Assembly (NCBI GenBank): GCA_910576775.1
Contig: CAJTJV010000028.1
Coordinates: 1-40,562 of the forward strand
Reading direction: 5' to 3'
DNA length: 40,562 nucleotides
Source of the DNA: an uncultured Muribaculaceae bacterium
GTDB taxonomy: Bacteria; Bacteroidota; Bacteroidia; Bacteroidales; Muribaculaceae
A program made the translations under genes and the position numbers. The notes below the pieces were generated by a model that searched no databases, was not told where the DNA came from, and saw only the letters and a program-made list of their open reading frames with translations. Every line of letters begins with the position of its first letter. Position 1 is the first letter of the stretch. Below, piece after piece: positions 16,656-24,678 of the stretch.

Positions 16656-17300
16656 TCAGCTCATCTCTTTAAAATGTGAACGGTCGGCTCCACACAAGGG
16701 ACATGTGTAATCTTCAGGGAGTTCGGCACCGTCTGTTTCCGCAACATATCCGCATACATCACATTCGAAGTGCCGTCGGACAGCGGGAACATCTTTCATT
16801 CCCTCTCCGCGATAAGTCGGCGCGTTTTTCGGCTCCTTGCCTTTTATAACGCTATGATAATAAGCATAAGTCATAGGAGTGCCGGAACCTTTGACAGTGT
16901 CGATTAAGCGTGCCACTATAAGTATATGTGTCCCACAGTCAACAGTCTGTTCTGCTTCAAGGATAAGACGTCCGGAAAAAGTGCCTTTTACACAAGGGAC
17001 ATAGTCCAACACATCGAAACCGAAAGACTCGTACTTATCGGTATCGCGGCTTGACAAAAAGCCGAAACGACCTATAAGTTCCGGATTGCTGTCCTCGGCA
17101 AGGATTGATACCGAAAAACGTCGGTTTTCCAGAATCGCTTCAAGTGTATAGTTATTTTTATTAAGTGAGATAGCAACCCGAGGAGTGTCGCTCGTGATCT
17201 GAAAACATGTATTTATAACACACCCTACCGCGTGGCCGTCCTTGAAGGCGCCCACGATATACAGCCCGTAGCTGAGATTATAGAGAACAGAGAGATCCAT
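16656..17300 (-). CDS. Flavin reductase-like protein with C-terminal rubredoxin domain
   Basis: A 214-residue two-domain electron-transfer protein. Residues 1-160 form an FMN-binding flavin-reductase/flavoredoxin split barrel (start LSVLYNLSYGLYIVGAFKDG, then INTCFQITSDTPRVAISLNK). Residues 172-212 are a rubredoxin with CDVCGY and CPLCGA binding one iron. This is the 'high-molecular-weight rubredoxin' architecture, which in anaerobes feeds electrons to diiron proteins. It is encoded 12 bases after rubrerythrin in a PerR-headed operon, so the natural reading is that it reduces rubrerythrin during peroxide detoxification. Cytosolic; no signal sequence. Confidence 0.9.
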   Translation of the reverse strand: MDLSVLYNLSYGLYIVGAFKDGHAVGCVINTCFQITSDTPRVAISLNKNNYTLEAILENRRFSVSILAEDSNPELIGRFGFLSSRDTDKYESFGFDVLDYVPCVKGTFSGRLILEAEQTVDCGTHILIVARLIDTVKGSGTPMTYAYYHSVIKGKEPKNAPTYRGEGMKDVPAVRRHFECDVCGYVAETDGAELPEDYTCPLCGADRSHFKEMS

Positions 17301-17312
17301 ATGAACAGTATA

Positions 17313-17855
17313 TCAATAATTTTTGGCTTCGATTTCAAAAAAACTTTTTGAGTGCTGACATACGGGGCAGATTTCCGGAGCCTTTTTGCCGATAACCATA
17401 TGTCCGCAGTTTCGACAGATCCATACAGCGTCGCCGTCACGGGAGAACACAATACCTTCCTCGATATTTGCCAGAAGACGGAGATAACGTTCTTCGTGAT
17501 GACGCTCGATGGCAGCTACAGCACGGAATCTGGCTGCGATTTCCGGAAATCCTTCTTCGTCGGCTTCGCGGGCCATGCGGTCGTACATATCGGTCCATTC
17601 ATAATTTTCGCCGGAAGCGGCATCTCGCAAGTTTGTCATTGTATCGGCAACCTCGCCTCCGTGGAGAAGTTTGAACCAGAGCTTTGCATGTTCCTTTTCA
17701 TTATGTGCCGTTTCCTCGAAGAGGGCTGCAATCTGCTCATAGCCGTCCTTGCGGGCTTTGGATGCATAATATGAATACTTGTTGCGAGCCTGAGATTCAC
17801 CTGCGAAAGCTTCCTGAAGATTGCGTTCTGTTTTTGTTCCTTTAATGTCTTTCAT
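17313..17855 (-). CDS. rbr: Rubrerythrin
   Basis: A 180-residue diiron peroxidase that reduces H2O2 in anaerobes. The ferritin-like four-helix domain carries the iron ligands in GESQARNKY, EETAHNEKEH and AAIERHHEER. The C-terminal rubredoxin knuckles are CRNCGH and CPVCQH, and the length is typical. It follows the Fur-family regulator by 11 bases and precedes the flavoprotein-rubredoxin by 12, a compact stress operon driven by the promoter at 18334-18363. Confidence 0.96.
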   Translation of the reverse strand: MKDIKGTKTERNLQEAFAGESQARNKYSYYASKARKDGYEQIAALFEETAHNEKEHAKLWFKLLHGGEVADTMTNLRDAASGENYEWTDMYDRMAREADEEGFPEIAARFRAVAAIERHHEERYLRLLANIEEGIVFSRDGDAVWICRNCGHMVIGKKAPEICPVCQHSKSFFEIEAKNY

Positions 17856-17866
17856 TCTGTTTTATG

Positions 17867-18310
17867 TTATTTTGTTTGTGATTTTTTATTCTTACAAGAC
17901 GGACAAATGCCGCGATATACCACGTCGACATATTCCACCTCAAAATCCGGATTTCCGAAACCCTCTATACCTGACGGCAACATGGCATCATAAATTTTTC
18001 CACAGCAGCGACACGCAAAATGACTGTGCGGTGGCTGCGGTGCGAGATCGTACCTCAGATTACCGCTTTCAATCTCCAGAGTCCGCAGCAATCCGCATTC
18101 AACAAGAGCATGGAGAGAGTTGTAAACAGTCGTCCGCGATAAAGAAGGATAAAAGGGCGATATATCATTGTATATTTCGTCAGCAGAGGGATGCTTGCGA
18201 GTGTTTGCAACATGTGACAGTACAGACAATCGTTGAGCCGATGGCCGGAGTCCGCTTTCATGCATCATCTTTATGAGTGCCGTCTGATTAAGAGTTTCCA
18301 CAATCTGCAT
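17867..18310 (-). CDS. perR: Fur-family peroxide regulator (PerR-like)
   Basis: A 147-residue metal-dependent repressor. The N-terminal winged helix includes RPSAQRLSVLSHVAN and PSLSRTTVYNSLHAL; the C-terminal dimerisation domain has HSHFACRCCGKIYD and a second CxxC (CPSC) that should bind structural zinc. I chose the ATG at 18310; the frame could start at a TTG three codons earlier, but that lies inside the operator/start-site region. An operator-like palindrome sits on its own promoter, and the downstream genes are rubrerythrin and a rubredoxin protein, which is why PerR rather than Fur or Zur is favoured. The symbol is inferred from context. Confidence 0.85.
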   Translation of the reverse strand: MQIVETLNQTALIKMMHESGLRPSAQRLSVLSHVANTRKHPSADEIYNDISPFYPSLSRTTVYNSLHALVECGLLRTLEIESGNLRYDLAPQPPHSHFACRCCGKIYDAMLPSGIEGFGNPDFEVEYVDVVYRGICPSCKNKKSQTK

Positions 18311-18321
18311 ATTTAACAATC

Positions 18322-18336
18322 TTGTAACGATTACAA
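18322..18336. promoter_or_regulatory. Candidate PerR operator
   Basis: TTGTAACGATTACAA is a perfect 6-3-6 inverted repeat resembling Per/Fur boxes. It overlaps the downstream edge of the -7 box, where binding would block RNA polymerase, so the operon is probably autoregulated. Confidence 0.6.
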
Positions 18337-18363
18337 AATTAGTAATAATTTCAATATCTACAA
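18334..18363 (-). promoter_or_regulatory. Promoter of the perR-rbr operon
   Basis: Minus-strand TTG, a 19-base spacer and TAATTTTG. The leader to the ATG at 18310 would be very short, about 15-20 bases. Confidence 0.75.
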
Positions 18364-18443
18364 AATTCTTATGGAAACATTATCGATTGCCAAGGAATCT
18401 ACACAGATCCGGATACAGAATATATAATACATATATACGCGAT

Positions 18444-18458
18444 TTGTTTGGCAAACAA
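18444..18458. promoter_or_regulatory. Palindromic operator candidate upstream of pncB
   Basis: TTGTTTGGCAAACAA is a perfect 7-1-7 inverted repeat located 51 bases before the pncB start. Its size and position suit a dimeric repressor, perhaps one sensing NAD status, but no regulator can be named. Confidence 0.5.
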
Positions 18459-18509
18459 CCTAACCGATACGGAATTTGTTTTAATTACCAAATATAATCC
18501 CGTTACATC

Positions 18510-19715
18510 ATGCGACAGATAATCAACCACTTTACTGATGACGACCTCTATAAATTCACAATGTGCTGTGCGGTAATAGAGAATTTTCCGCGCACCCAGG
18601 TACGATATAAATTCAACGACCGCAACAATACCGTCTATCCGGAAGGATTTGCCGAAGAACTGCGTGAACAGATTGCCGCCCTCGAGGAACTGCGCATAAC
18701 CGAAGATGAAATTGAATTTATGCATCGCCGTTGTTCCTACATTCCTACGTGGTTCTACAGTTATCTGAAAGGCTTCCGTTACGACCGCAATTGCGTTACG
18801 GTAAACCAGGATGCCAACGGACATCTGGATGTGGAATTCGAGGGTGCATGGTGTGATACGATTCTTCTGGAGGTAAAAGTACTCGCAATCATCTCGGAGC
18901 TATATTATATCATGACTGGCAAAGACGTGGCTTTCGACTATGATGCTTTCTATCGGCAATCGTGGACGAAAGCCGTACGCATGATTGACGCAGGATGTAT
19001 ATTCACAGATTTCGGCACGCGACGTCGCGCATCATTCAAGGCACAGGATATGGCTGTTGGGGCAATGAACGAATGCAGCCGGAAACTTACGGGCCCCGGT
19101 AAATTCACCGGTACGAGCAATGTGTATCTGGCAATGAAATACGATATTACCCCGGTAGGGACGATGGCACATGAACTTATCTGTGCAATTGCAGGGATGT
19201 ATGGCCCCCAGATGGCTAATCATCTGGCAATGGAGGCTTGGGCGCACACATACCGCGGTGCTTTGGGAACTTTTCTTTATGATACTTACGGCTGGCGTAT
19301 ATTCAGTCTCAATTTCTCTGAAGATTACGCCAATATGTTCAAAGGGCTGAGGGTCGACAGTGGCGACAATTACCGACAACTCGATTTAATTGTGGAAAAA
19401 TACCGTAGCCTTAATATCGATCCCACAGGCAAACGTGTTGTTTTCAGCAACGGGCTCAACGTCGACGAGGCGATAAGAATCAATGAATACGCCCAAGGGA
19501 AATGCCTGCCATCCTTCGGCATCGGCACTCATTTCACCAACGATTTCCCGGGAGTGAAACCTATGAATATCGTGATAAAGCTACTTGCCGTCAAGATAAC
19601 GGAGTCGTGGCCATTCTATTGCAGCACTTGCAAACTCAGTGAGGACAAAGGGAAATACACCGGCGACAAGGCGACAGTAGCACGCTTCCTCGAAGCCTTA
19701 CATCTTGAATCATAA
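18510..19715 (+). CDS. pncB: Nicotinate phosphoribosyltransferase
   Basis: Joins nicotinate to PRPP, with ATP hydrolysis, to give nicotinate mononucleotide in the NAD salvage pathway. The 401-residue length matches PncB. Typical blocks are the N-terminal DDDLYKFTMC, the central TDFGTRRRASF containing the residue autophosphorylated in the family, GTMAHELICA, and the phosphate-binding VFSNGLNVDEA towards the C-terminus. It is a single-gene unit, converging on the LuxR-type regulator with only 7 bases between stop codons. No TAnnTTTG box was found upstream, which leaves its promoter uncertain. Confidence 0.96.
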   Translation: MRQIINHFTDDDLYKFTMCCAVIENFPRTQVRYKFNDRNNTVYPEGFAEELREQIAALEELRITEDEIEFMHRRCSYIPTWFYSYLKGFRYDRNCVTVNQDANGHLDVEFEGAWCDTILLEVKVLAIISELYYIMTGKDVAFDYDAFYRQSWTKAVRMIDAGCIFTDFGTRRRASFKAQDMAVGAMNECSRKLTGPGKFTGTSNVYLAMKYDITPVGTMAHELICAIAGMYGPQMANHLAMEAWAHTYRGALGTFLYDTYGWRIFSLNFSEDYANMFKGLRVDSGDNYRQLDLIVEKYRSLNIDPTGKRVVFSNGLNVDEAIRINEYAQGKCLPSFGIGTHFTNDFPGVKPMNIVIKLLAVKITESWPFYCSTCKLSEDKGKYTGDKATVARFLEALHLES

Positions 19716-19722
19716 GAACAGT

Positions 19723-20448
19723 TCATATAATTTTCATCGACCGGGCAAGACGGCAGGCCTCAATGGAATTGCGGACCTGCAGCTTGCAGAGTATCCCCTG
19801 GCGGTGTCGGCTCACTGTATGCTTGCTTATATTAAGACGCAGAGCTATATCCGCACTTTTAAGACCGGAATCTATCAGAGCCAGAACCTGACGTTCACGG
19901 CTGCTCAGGATACCGGAGACAGACATTGATGTCAGTTCTTCTACCACACCGTTTACAGAGTTGACTATCACAGTTTTGCCTTTAAAATCAATCGAGAGCG
20001 GCCCATATAGACATATGGCATATCTAACCGAGACTCCATTGAAAATATAGTACATCCGATGAAGGATATCGAATAATGCTCCTTTGCTGTCGGCAATGCG
20101 CAGCTTTGACATAAGATAGTAATTACCTTTATTTTTCGGATGATGGCGCAGGAAATGAAAAAAACGAAGTTCAGATATAAATTTATCTTCACGTTCCAAC
20201 TCCGGCATAAGTGAAAGAATCTTCTTCTCCCATATAGAATTTTCACTACTGTAATTCTCTATTCCTATTGTTTTTGCGAAATTCCCACAGAAAACCTTGC
20301 TTGTGCCTGTGCAGAGGTCGCTTACGACTGCCACCACATTCTCTATCGCAGCCATCCATCCGGCATAAAGGTAGACATCGGGAAGCTCACCGCAAGGAGC
20401 GGAAGCCTGTGTTCTGAGGAGATTGTCCAGCTTGCGGAAATTTTCCAT
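19723..20448 (-). CDS. LuxR-type HTH transcriptional regulator
   Basis: A 241-residue protein with a C-terminal GerE/LuxR helix-turn-helix (residues 178-236: LSSRERQVLALIDSGLKSAD, then ISKHTVSRHRQGIL). The first 170 residues look like the PAS-like sensor seen in many Bacteroidetes LuxR regulators, but no ligand motif is visible and there is no receiver Asp, so it is probably not a two-component response regulator. It is divergent from the DUF1349 gene, and the two promoters share a perfect palindrome at 20494-20509, so it probably controls both itself and that neighbour (inference). Confidence 0.85.
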   Translation of the reverse strand: MENFRKLDNLLRTQASAPCGELPDVYLYAGWMAAIENVVAVVSDLCTGTSKVFCGNFAKTIGIENYSSENSIWEKKILSLMPELEREDKFISELRFFHFLRHHPKNKGNYYLMSKLRIADSKGALFDILHRMYYIFNGVSVRYAICLYGPLSIDFKGKTVIVNSVNGVVEELTSMSVSGILSSRERQVLALIDSGLKSADIALRLNISKHTVSRHRQGILCKLQVRNSIEACRLARSMKII

Positions 20449-20470
20449 GACAAATGGTTATTTTTAGTTA

Positions 20471-20501
20471 TTGCGCCGGCCATCGCAAACGCCTACCTTT
20501 G
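20471..20501 (+). promoter_or_regulatory. Promoter of the DUF1349 gene
   Basis: TTG at 20471, a 20-base spacer and TACCTTTG at 20494-20501. The -7 box is the left half of the palindrome TACCTTTGCAAAGGTA. Confidence 0.75.
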
Positions 20502-20532
20502 CAAAGGTAACAAAACATATGGTTATATTCAA
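20502..20532 (-). promoter_or_regulatory. Promoter of the LuxR-type gene, mirror image
   Basis: On the minus strand: TTG (20530-20532), a 20-base spacer and TACCTTTG (20502-20509). The -7 boxes of the two divergent genes abut, so RNA polymerase could occupy only one direction at a time. Confidence 0.7.
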
Positions 20533-20545
20533 TAAAATTAAAATT

Positions 20546-21196
20546 ATGAAGCGTATAGTTATTATATTTCTGACAGTATTTCTCGTACAGTCGCTTGCAG
20601 CACAGTCGCTCGCCAAAATGAACTGGTTCAACGAACCTCTGTCATGGAAAATATCCGAGAACACTCTTTCAATCGATGTCACACCTAAAAGTGACTATTG
20701 GCGCGTGTCACACTACGGCTTTACAGTCGATGACGCCCCGTTTTATTATGCAGAGTACGGCGGGGAATTTGAAGCTAAAGTGAAAATTTCCGGCGATTAT
20801 AAAGTACGCTTTGACCAGGCCGGAATGATGATTCGCCTCGACCATGAGAATTATATCAAGACCGGCATTGAATTTGTCGAAGGTAAATACAACCTTAGTA
20901 CGGTAGTGACGCATACTACCTCTGACTGGAGTGTCATAACTCTCAACAAGCCTGTAAGCTTTATATGGATTAAAGCCGTGCGCCGTCTGGATGCTGTCGA
21001 AATTTATTATTCATTCGACGATAAAGAGTATATCATGATGCGCAATGCATGGTTACAGGCAAACCATCCTGTAAAAATCGGAATGTTTGCCGCCTGTCCC
21101 GACGGAAACGGATTCAAAGCCACATTCTCCGATTTCAAAGTGACGCATCTTCCCGACAAAGTACGCACCGAGTGGCTTCAAAACAACACTGACTAA
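20546..21196 (+). CDS. Secreted DUF1349 (concanavalin-like) protein
   Basis: A 216-residue protein starting with a signal peptide (MKRIVIIFLTVFLVQSLAAQ), so it is periplasmic or exported. The rest is a beta-rich domain matching DUF1349, a lectin-like jelly roll: WFNEPLSWKISENTLSIDV, DQAGMMIRLDHENYIKTGIEF and the C-terminal GMFAACPDGNGFKATFSDF. Members are usually thought to bind carbohydrate, but no enzyme activity is assured. The ATG at 20546 was chosen because the frame further upstream covers the promoter. It is divergent from the LuxR-type regulator. Confidence 0.88.
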   Translation: MKRIVIIFLTVFLVQSLAAQSLAKMNWFNEPLSWKISENTLSIDVTPKSDYWRVSHYGFTVDDAPFYYAEYGGEFEAKVKISGDYKVRFDQAGMMIRLDHENYIKTGIEFVEGKYNLSTVVTHTTSDWSVITLNKPVSFIWIKAVRRLDAVEIYYSFDDKEYIMMRNAWLQANHPVKIGMFAACPDGNGFKATFSDFKVTHLPDKVRTEWLQNNTD

Positions 21197-21215
21197 AACC
21201 CAAACGGGTATAAAC

Positions 21216-21253
21216 ACCACCGCAGCGGCGCTTCACAGAGCCGCTGCGGTGGT
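21216..21253. terminator. Strong hairpin between convergent genes
   Basis: A perfect 14-base-pair stem (ACCACCGCAGCGGC with GCCGCTGCGGTGGT) and a 10-base loop, 20 bases after the DUF1349 stop and before the end of the convergent 771-residue gene. No T-tract follows, so it may be a terminator of moderate efficiency or an RNA 3'-end protector. Confidence 0.55.
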
Positions 21254-21354
21254 ATAAACCAATCATTATCACATTTCTTGCAATGTATTTAATAAACAAT
21301 GCTACTCGGAAAAAGGTTCATTGATAATAATATTTTTTTCACGAGAGCATGCAA

Positions 21355-23670
21355 TTATCCTGCTTTTAACCGAAAATCCTCACTTACAATAGCACTGAGA
21401 GATAGCCGCAGACGCCTGTATGGGCGAATGACAAGAGGTATGCAGACGGACGCGACACACGAACCGGACACATATACAGTCCGAACAGGGAATTCACGCT
21501 TTCCATCGAGCGACACTGCAGAAACTGTCGCCCGGCCTTCCACACTTGTACCCCGCATGTTGAGAGTCAACGACCGGATATTGGCAGCACCCCTGTCACC
21601 CATCCTTGCCGATGCGGGAAAGCCGACGATATCGAAATGACATACACGCCCTATGCGGCACGCTCCGGATTCCTCCTGAGCAAGTTCCGCTATACCTTCG
21701 GCACAGATTGCGAAAGCATCCCCGCATACATTTACGAAAGACACAGGAGCTATATCATTACGCCTATATGCCTCGCCATTCCGGAAAACAATGCAACTCC
21801 CGTCATCGTTCAGCGCCCAAAGCTCTGAAAAAGCACTGCTCCATGCCAAAGCCATATAACAGCCTCCGGTCTTAAAAGCTTCAAGATTTCCACTATTTTT
21901 CAGAACATGGATATCGCCGCCCTGTAAAATACAGATATTGCCGCCGGCACAGACAATGGCATCCCTTCGCCGGATCCCATTATCCGATAGCTTGTTGACT
22001 GATACCTCTCCTGCCCGAGACACCGCCAGCGACAATACAGAATCCTTAGTGCCGGCGATAAAACGCGAGCGACCGAAATCCCATGCCTGATTCAATGCCT
22101 TGCGACTTAAAGCGCCTACACATTCCGCACCGAGACTACAATAACCTTTCACATCCGGGGGCATACAAGTACCGGTGAATACCGCATACTCCGACAGACT
22201 TTCCGAAGCGTCTTCGTAACTGAAAAACAGAGGATTTTTATCCTCCTGAAGCTCTATAGCCTTAAGTTTCGGTGACAAATACATCGCATAGCGCCCCGAT
22301 CGATCCGGCGTGAGCGGAAAAGTACCATTATAAAACTTGCCGCCACAGTTGATACTGATGCCCATCTCTTCAGCATCGGCCGACGGATAGCTAAGTATGG
22401 CGCCGAGTGTGTGGAAACCACCCGAACCGTTGATATATGTCTTGCTGATACCCTTGTTTCCTCGAAAACGCACTCCTATTGTCGCACCCCATGTGACATT
22501 TTCTCCTTTACCGACAGCGAAAATCTCAGGTGAACACGACGGCGAACGCAGCGCGCGAAGACCGCTCCACATAAGTGTGGCACCGCTGTCGGCTACAATA
22601 GAGGCTGAAAAGAAGTTTGGAGCCGACAGCAGGGAACTTATACGGTCGGCCGGGGAAATATTCTTTGTAATGATTTTTCTGATTGCGTTGGTATCTGCCA
22701 TAGGGTCGGCCGACATGGCGAGTGCAACCCTCACCGTGCGGGCGGTACCGTTGAAAGGATGCATAATACTTATCACCGGCTTCTCAAGTTCATTCATCCT
22801 TGCAAAGGCCTCTCTTATGATACTTTGGCCGTAGTTTTCTCCGGTGCTGCGCGAGACCCCCGGCAACGCAATGCGCGCTATCGGGTCGCCTGCGGCAGTG
22901 CGCAGCCCCATAAACAAGTTTGCATGCATTGTGGTGTCAAAAGGATGGAAAAGAGGCGTCATTGTAACCTCGAGACGCTTTATGTCGTCTCTCGCCTGCG
23001 CCGGCAGCACAATGTCGAGATGCCACGGACGGGCTTCTATTGTATATCCCTGCAAAGTAGTACCTTCATGGCGGAAAAGATCCGTGTAACCGGCACATTG
23101 AGTACCTTCGGTATGGCTGAGGAAAACTGTTGGCGATACGAACACGCACCGACCGTTATTATCTATCAGCTTATATCGTGCAAGAGCGGGCTGAAGAGCG
23201 ACGCCGCTTCCGGCAGCTATTTCACACATCTGACAGTAAGCAGCGCAAAGGTCGTTGATTACCGCTTTGGAGTCGCTTTCTTTGAAATGCCGTTCGGTAA
23301 AGTCACTCGACAGAGTCCGTTTGTCGACTGCAGCTGTTACGGGAGTGCCTGGTGTCGCAACCAAACGTACGGCCGGAGGGATATCATGGATATCGACTGA
23401 AAGATTGCCGTTGTCTACCCTTACTGTTACAGGTCCTTGGGCAGTCATTACAATGGCTTCGCTTTCATTACGGATTATTGCGCAAAGAATATCGGAGGCA
23501 AGATCGACAGACCGGGTGCCGTGATATAATTCCGAGCCCTTATAGCTGAGAATTTCACCTCCAAGTCTGCCCAAAGGGATACAGTTTATAAGCGAGTTGT
23601 GAATAAAAGGTTTGCCGACAGGCTTGTATAATCCATCGGCAGGTCTGAGATTTGTGTTTTCAATTTCCAT
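21355..23670 (-). CDS. Large hypothetical protein, 771 residues
   Basis: I do not recognise this family. There is no signal peptide or membrane segment. The N-terminus (NLRPADGLYKPVGKPF) leads into a beta-rich region with SELYHGTRSVDLASDILC. Residues 540-680 show repeated short strands (such as AIVCAGGNICILQGGDIHVL, ALAWSSAFSELWALNDDGS, CIVFRNGEAYRRN) suggesting a beta-propeller. The tail (VEGRATVSAVSLDGKREFPV) looks like a beta-sandwich. The overall style reminds me of structural proteins of Bacteroidales phages, but no phage gene is nearby. The ATG at 23670 follows a TAACTTTG box. It is a single-gene unit with codon use like the core genes. Confidence 0.8.
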   Translation of the reverse strand: MEIENTNLRPADGLYKPVGKPFIHNSLINCIPLGRLGGEILSYKGSELYHGTRSVDLASDILCAIIRNESEAIVMTAQGPVTVRVDNGNLSVDIHDIPPAVRLVATPGTPVTAAVDKRTLSSDFTERHFKESDSKAVINDLCAAYCQMCEIAAGSGVALQPALARYKLIDNNGRCVFVSPTVFLSHTEGTQCAGYTDLFRHEGTTLQGYTIEARPWHLDIVLPAQARDDIKRLEVTMTPLFHPFDTTMHANLFMGLRTAAGDPIARIALPGVSRSTGENYGQSIIREAFARMNELEKPVISIMHPFNGTARTVRVALAMSADPMADTNAIRKIITKNISPADRISSLLSAPNFFSASIVADSGATLMWSGLRALRSPSCSPEIFAVGKGENVTWGATIGVRFRGNKGISKTYINGSGGFHTLGAILSYPSADAEEMGISINCGGKFYNGTFPLTPDRSGRYAMYLSPKLKAIELQEDKNPLFFSYEDASESLSEYAVFTGTCMPPDVKGYCSLGAECVGALSRKALNQAWDFGRSRFIAGTKDSVLSLAVSRAGEVSVNKLSDNGIRRRDAIVCAGGNICILQGGDIHVLKNSGNLEAFKTGGCYMALAWSSAFSELWALNDDGSCIVFRNGEAYRRNDIAPVSFVNVCGDAFAICAEGIAELAQEESGACRIGRVCHFDIVGFPASARMGDRGAANIRSLTLNMRGTSVEGRATVSAVSLDGKREFPVRTVYVSGSCVASVCIPLVIRPYRRLRLSLSAIVSEDFRLKAG

Positions 23671-23689
23671 ATAGCGGCAGTTTTTGCCG

Positions 23690-23697
23690 CAAAGTTA
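23690..23697 (-). promoter_or_regulatory. -7 element of the 771-residue gene
   Basis: TAACTTTG on the minus strand, 20 bases before the ATG; the -33 TTG is missing. The leader hairpin GCGGCA/TGCCGC at 23674-23690 overlaps the start site and could affect initiation or translation. Confidence 0.5.
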
Positions 23698-23742
23698 AGT
23701 GCGCCCAGACTCCTTTAGCTCCAATTATGCCGCAGCTGCAAT

Positions 23743-24678
23743 TTAACGCTTCTTATGACGCAATGATGGAAAGAGTTTGCGGACATGCACCAGAACTGTC
23801 GCTATTTTGCCACCGGCAACTACAAGACTAACCGCAAAAACTATCATCGCAAGCCCCATCCAGTCTCGCGCCGTAAGAGTCTCGCCAAAGACAAAAATGC
23901 CAATAATTACAGCCGTAGCCGGTTCGAGGGCGCCAAGGATAGCTGTAGGAGTCGGTCCTATACATTGTACTGCTTCTGTGGTACATACAAACGACAGCAC
24001 TGTGGGAAGTATGGCAAGAGCGATAATGCATCCCCACATATACCAGTGCTGAGGTCCGGCGAAACTTGAGGCTGGAGTAAACGCGATTTTTATTCCGAAG
24101 ATTATAGCGCCTGTTACAAGGCAATAGAAAATCAATTTCAGTGTCGGTACCTCGCGCAAACCGGGTCTGTTTACACCAATCATATAGCATGCATAACACA
24201 GTGACGACAACATGACAATAAACGTACCGAAAGTGCTTAGCGTTTGGCCATCCTCGCCTTTGAATAGCATCCATATGCCACCTAAGGCGAATGCTATACA
24301 TAGACCTGTGAGCAGCGTCAGCCGCTCGTGAAAAAACAGCGTCATCAGCAACGCCACCATCAGAGGATAGACAAACAGAAGCGTCGATGCTACGCCCGCA
24401 TCCATATAACTGTAACTCTCGAACAGAAACAGCGATGATAAGGCCATTAGAACACCCATTATAAGGATTTTCCAGCTCGTGCCAACGCTGACTGCGAAAC
24501 TGCGTCGTCGGTAACGGAGCATCGCCGCAATGGCAGGAATAGCTACAAGGTAGCGGTAAAACAGCACGCTGTCCGCTGTCATGCCCTCGTCATATAGCGG
24601 AAGTGCAAACAACGGATTGGTACCATAGGTCGCCGCAGAAACTGCGCCGAGAATATAACCTTTGACTTTGATGTTCAT
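23743..24678 (-). CDS. EamA (drug/metabolite transporter superfamily) permease
   Basis: A 311-residue inner-membrane protein with about ten predicted membrane segments arranged as two EamA repeats, the second ending in GALEPATAVIIGIFVFGE, the classic EamA signature. The superfamily exports amino acids, metabolites or drugs; the substrate cannot be read from sequence. The start overlaps the U32-family gene by four bases (ATGA), so the pair is translationally coupled. Confidence 0.92.
   Translation of the reverse strand: MNIKVKGYILGAVSAATYGTNPLFALPLYDEGMTADSVLFYRYLVAIPAIAAMLRYRRRSFAVSVGTSWKILIMGVLMALSSLFLFESYSYMDAGVASTLLFVYPLMVALLMTLFFHERLTLLTGLCIAFALGGIWMLFKGEDGQTLSTFGTFIVMLSSLCYACYMIGVNRPGLREVPTLKLIFYCLVTGAIIFGIKIAFTPASSFAGPQHWYMWGCIIALAILPTVLSFVCTTEAVQCIGPTPTAILGALEPATAVIIGIFVFGETLTARDWMGLAMIVFAVSLVVAGGKIATVLVHVRKLFPSLRHKKR

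Noticed and set aside
18310..18319. TTG start giving PerR three extra residues
   Set aside because: It sits within a few bases of the predicted start site and operator; the ATG at 18310 has better spacing.
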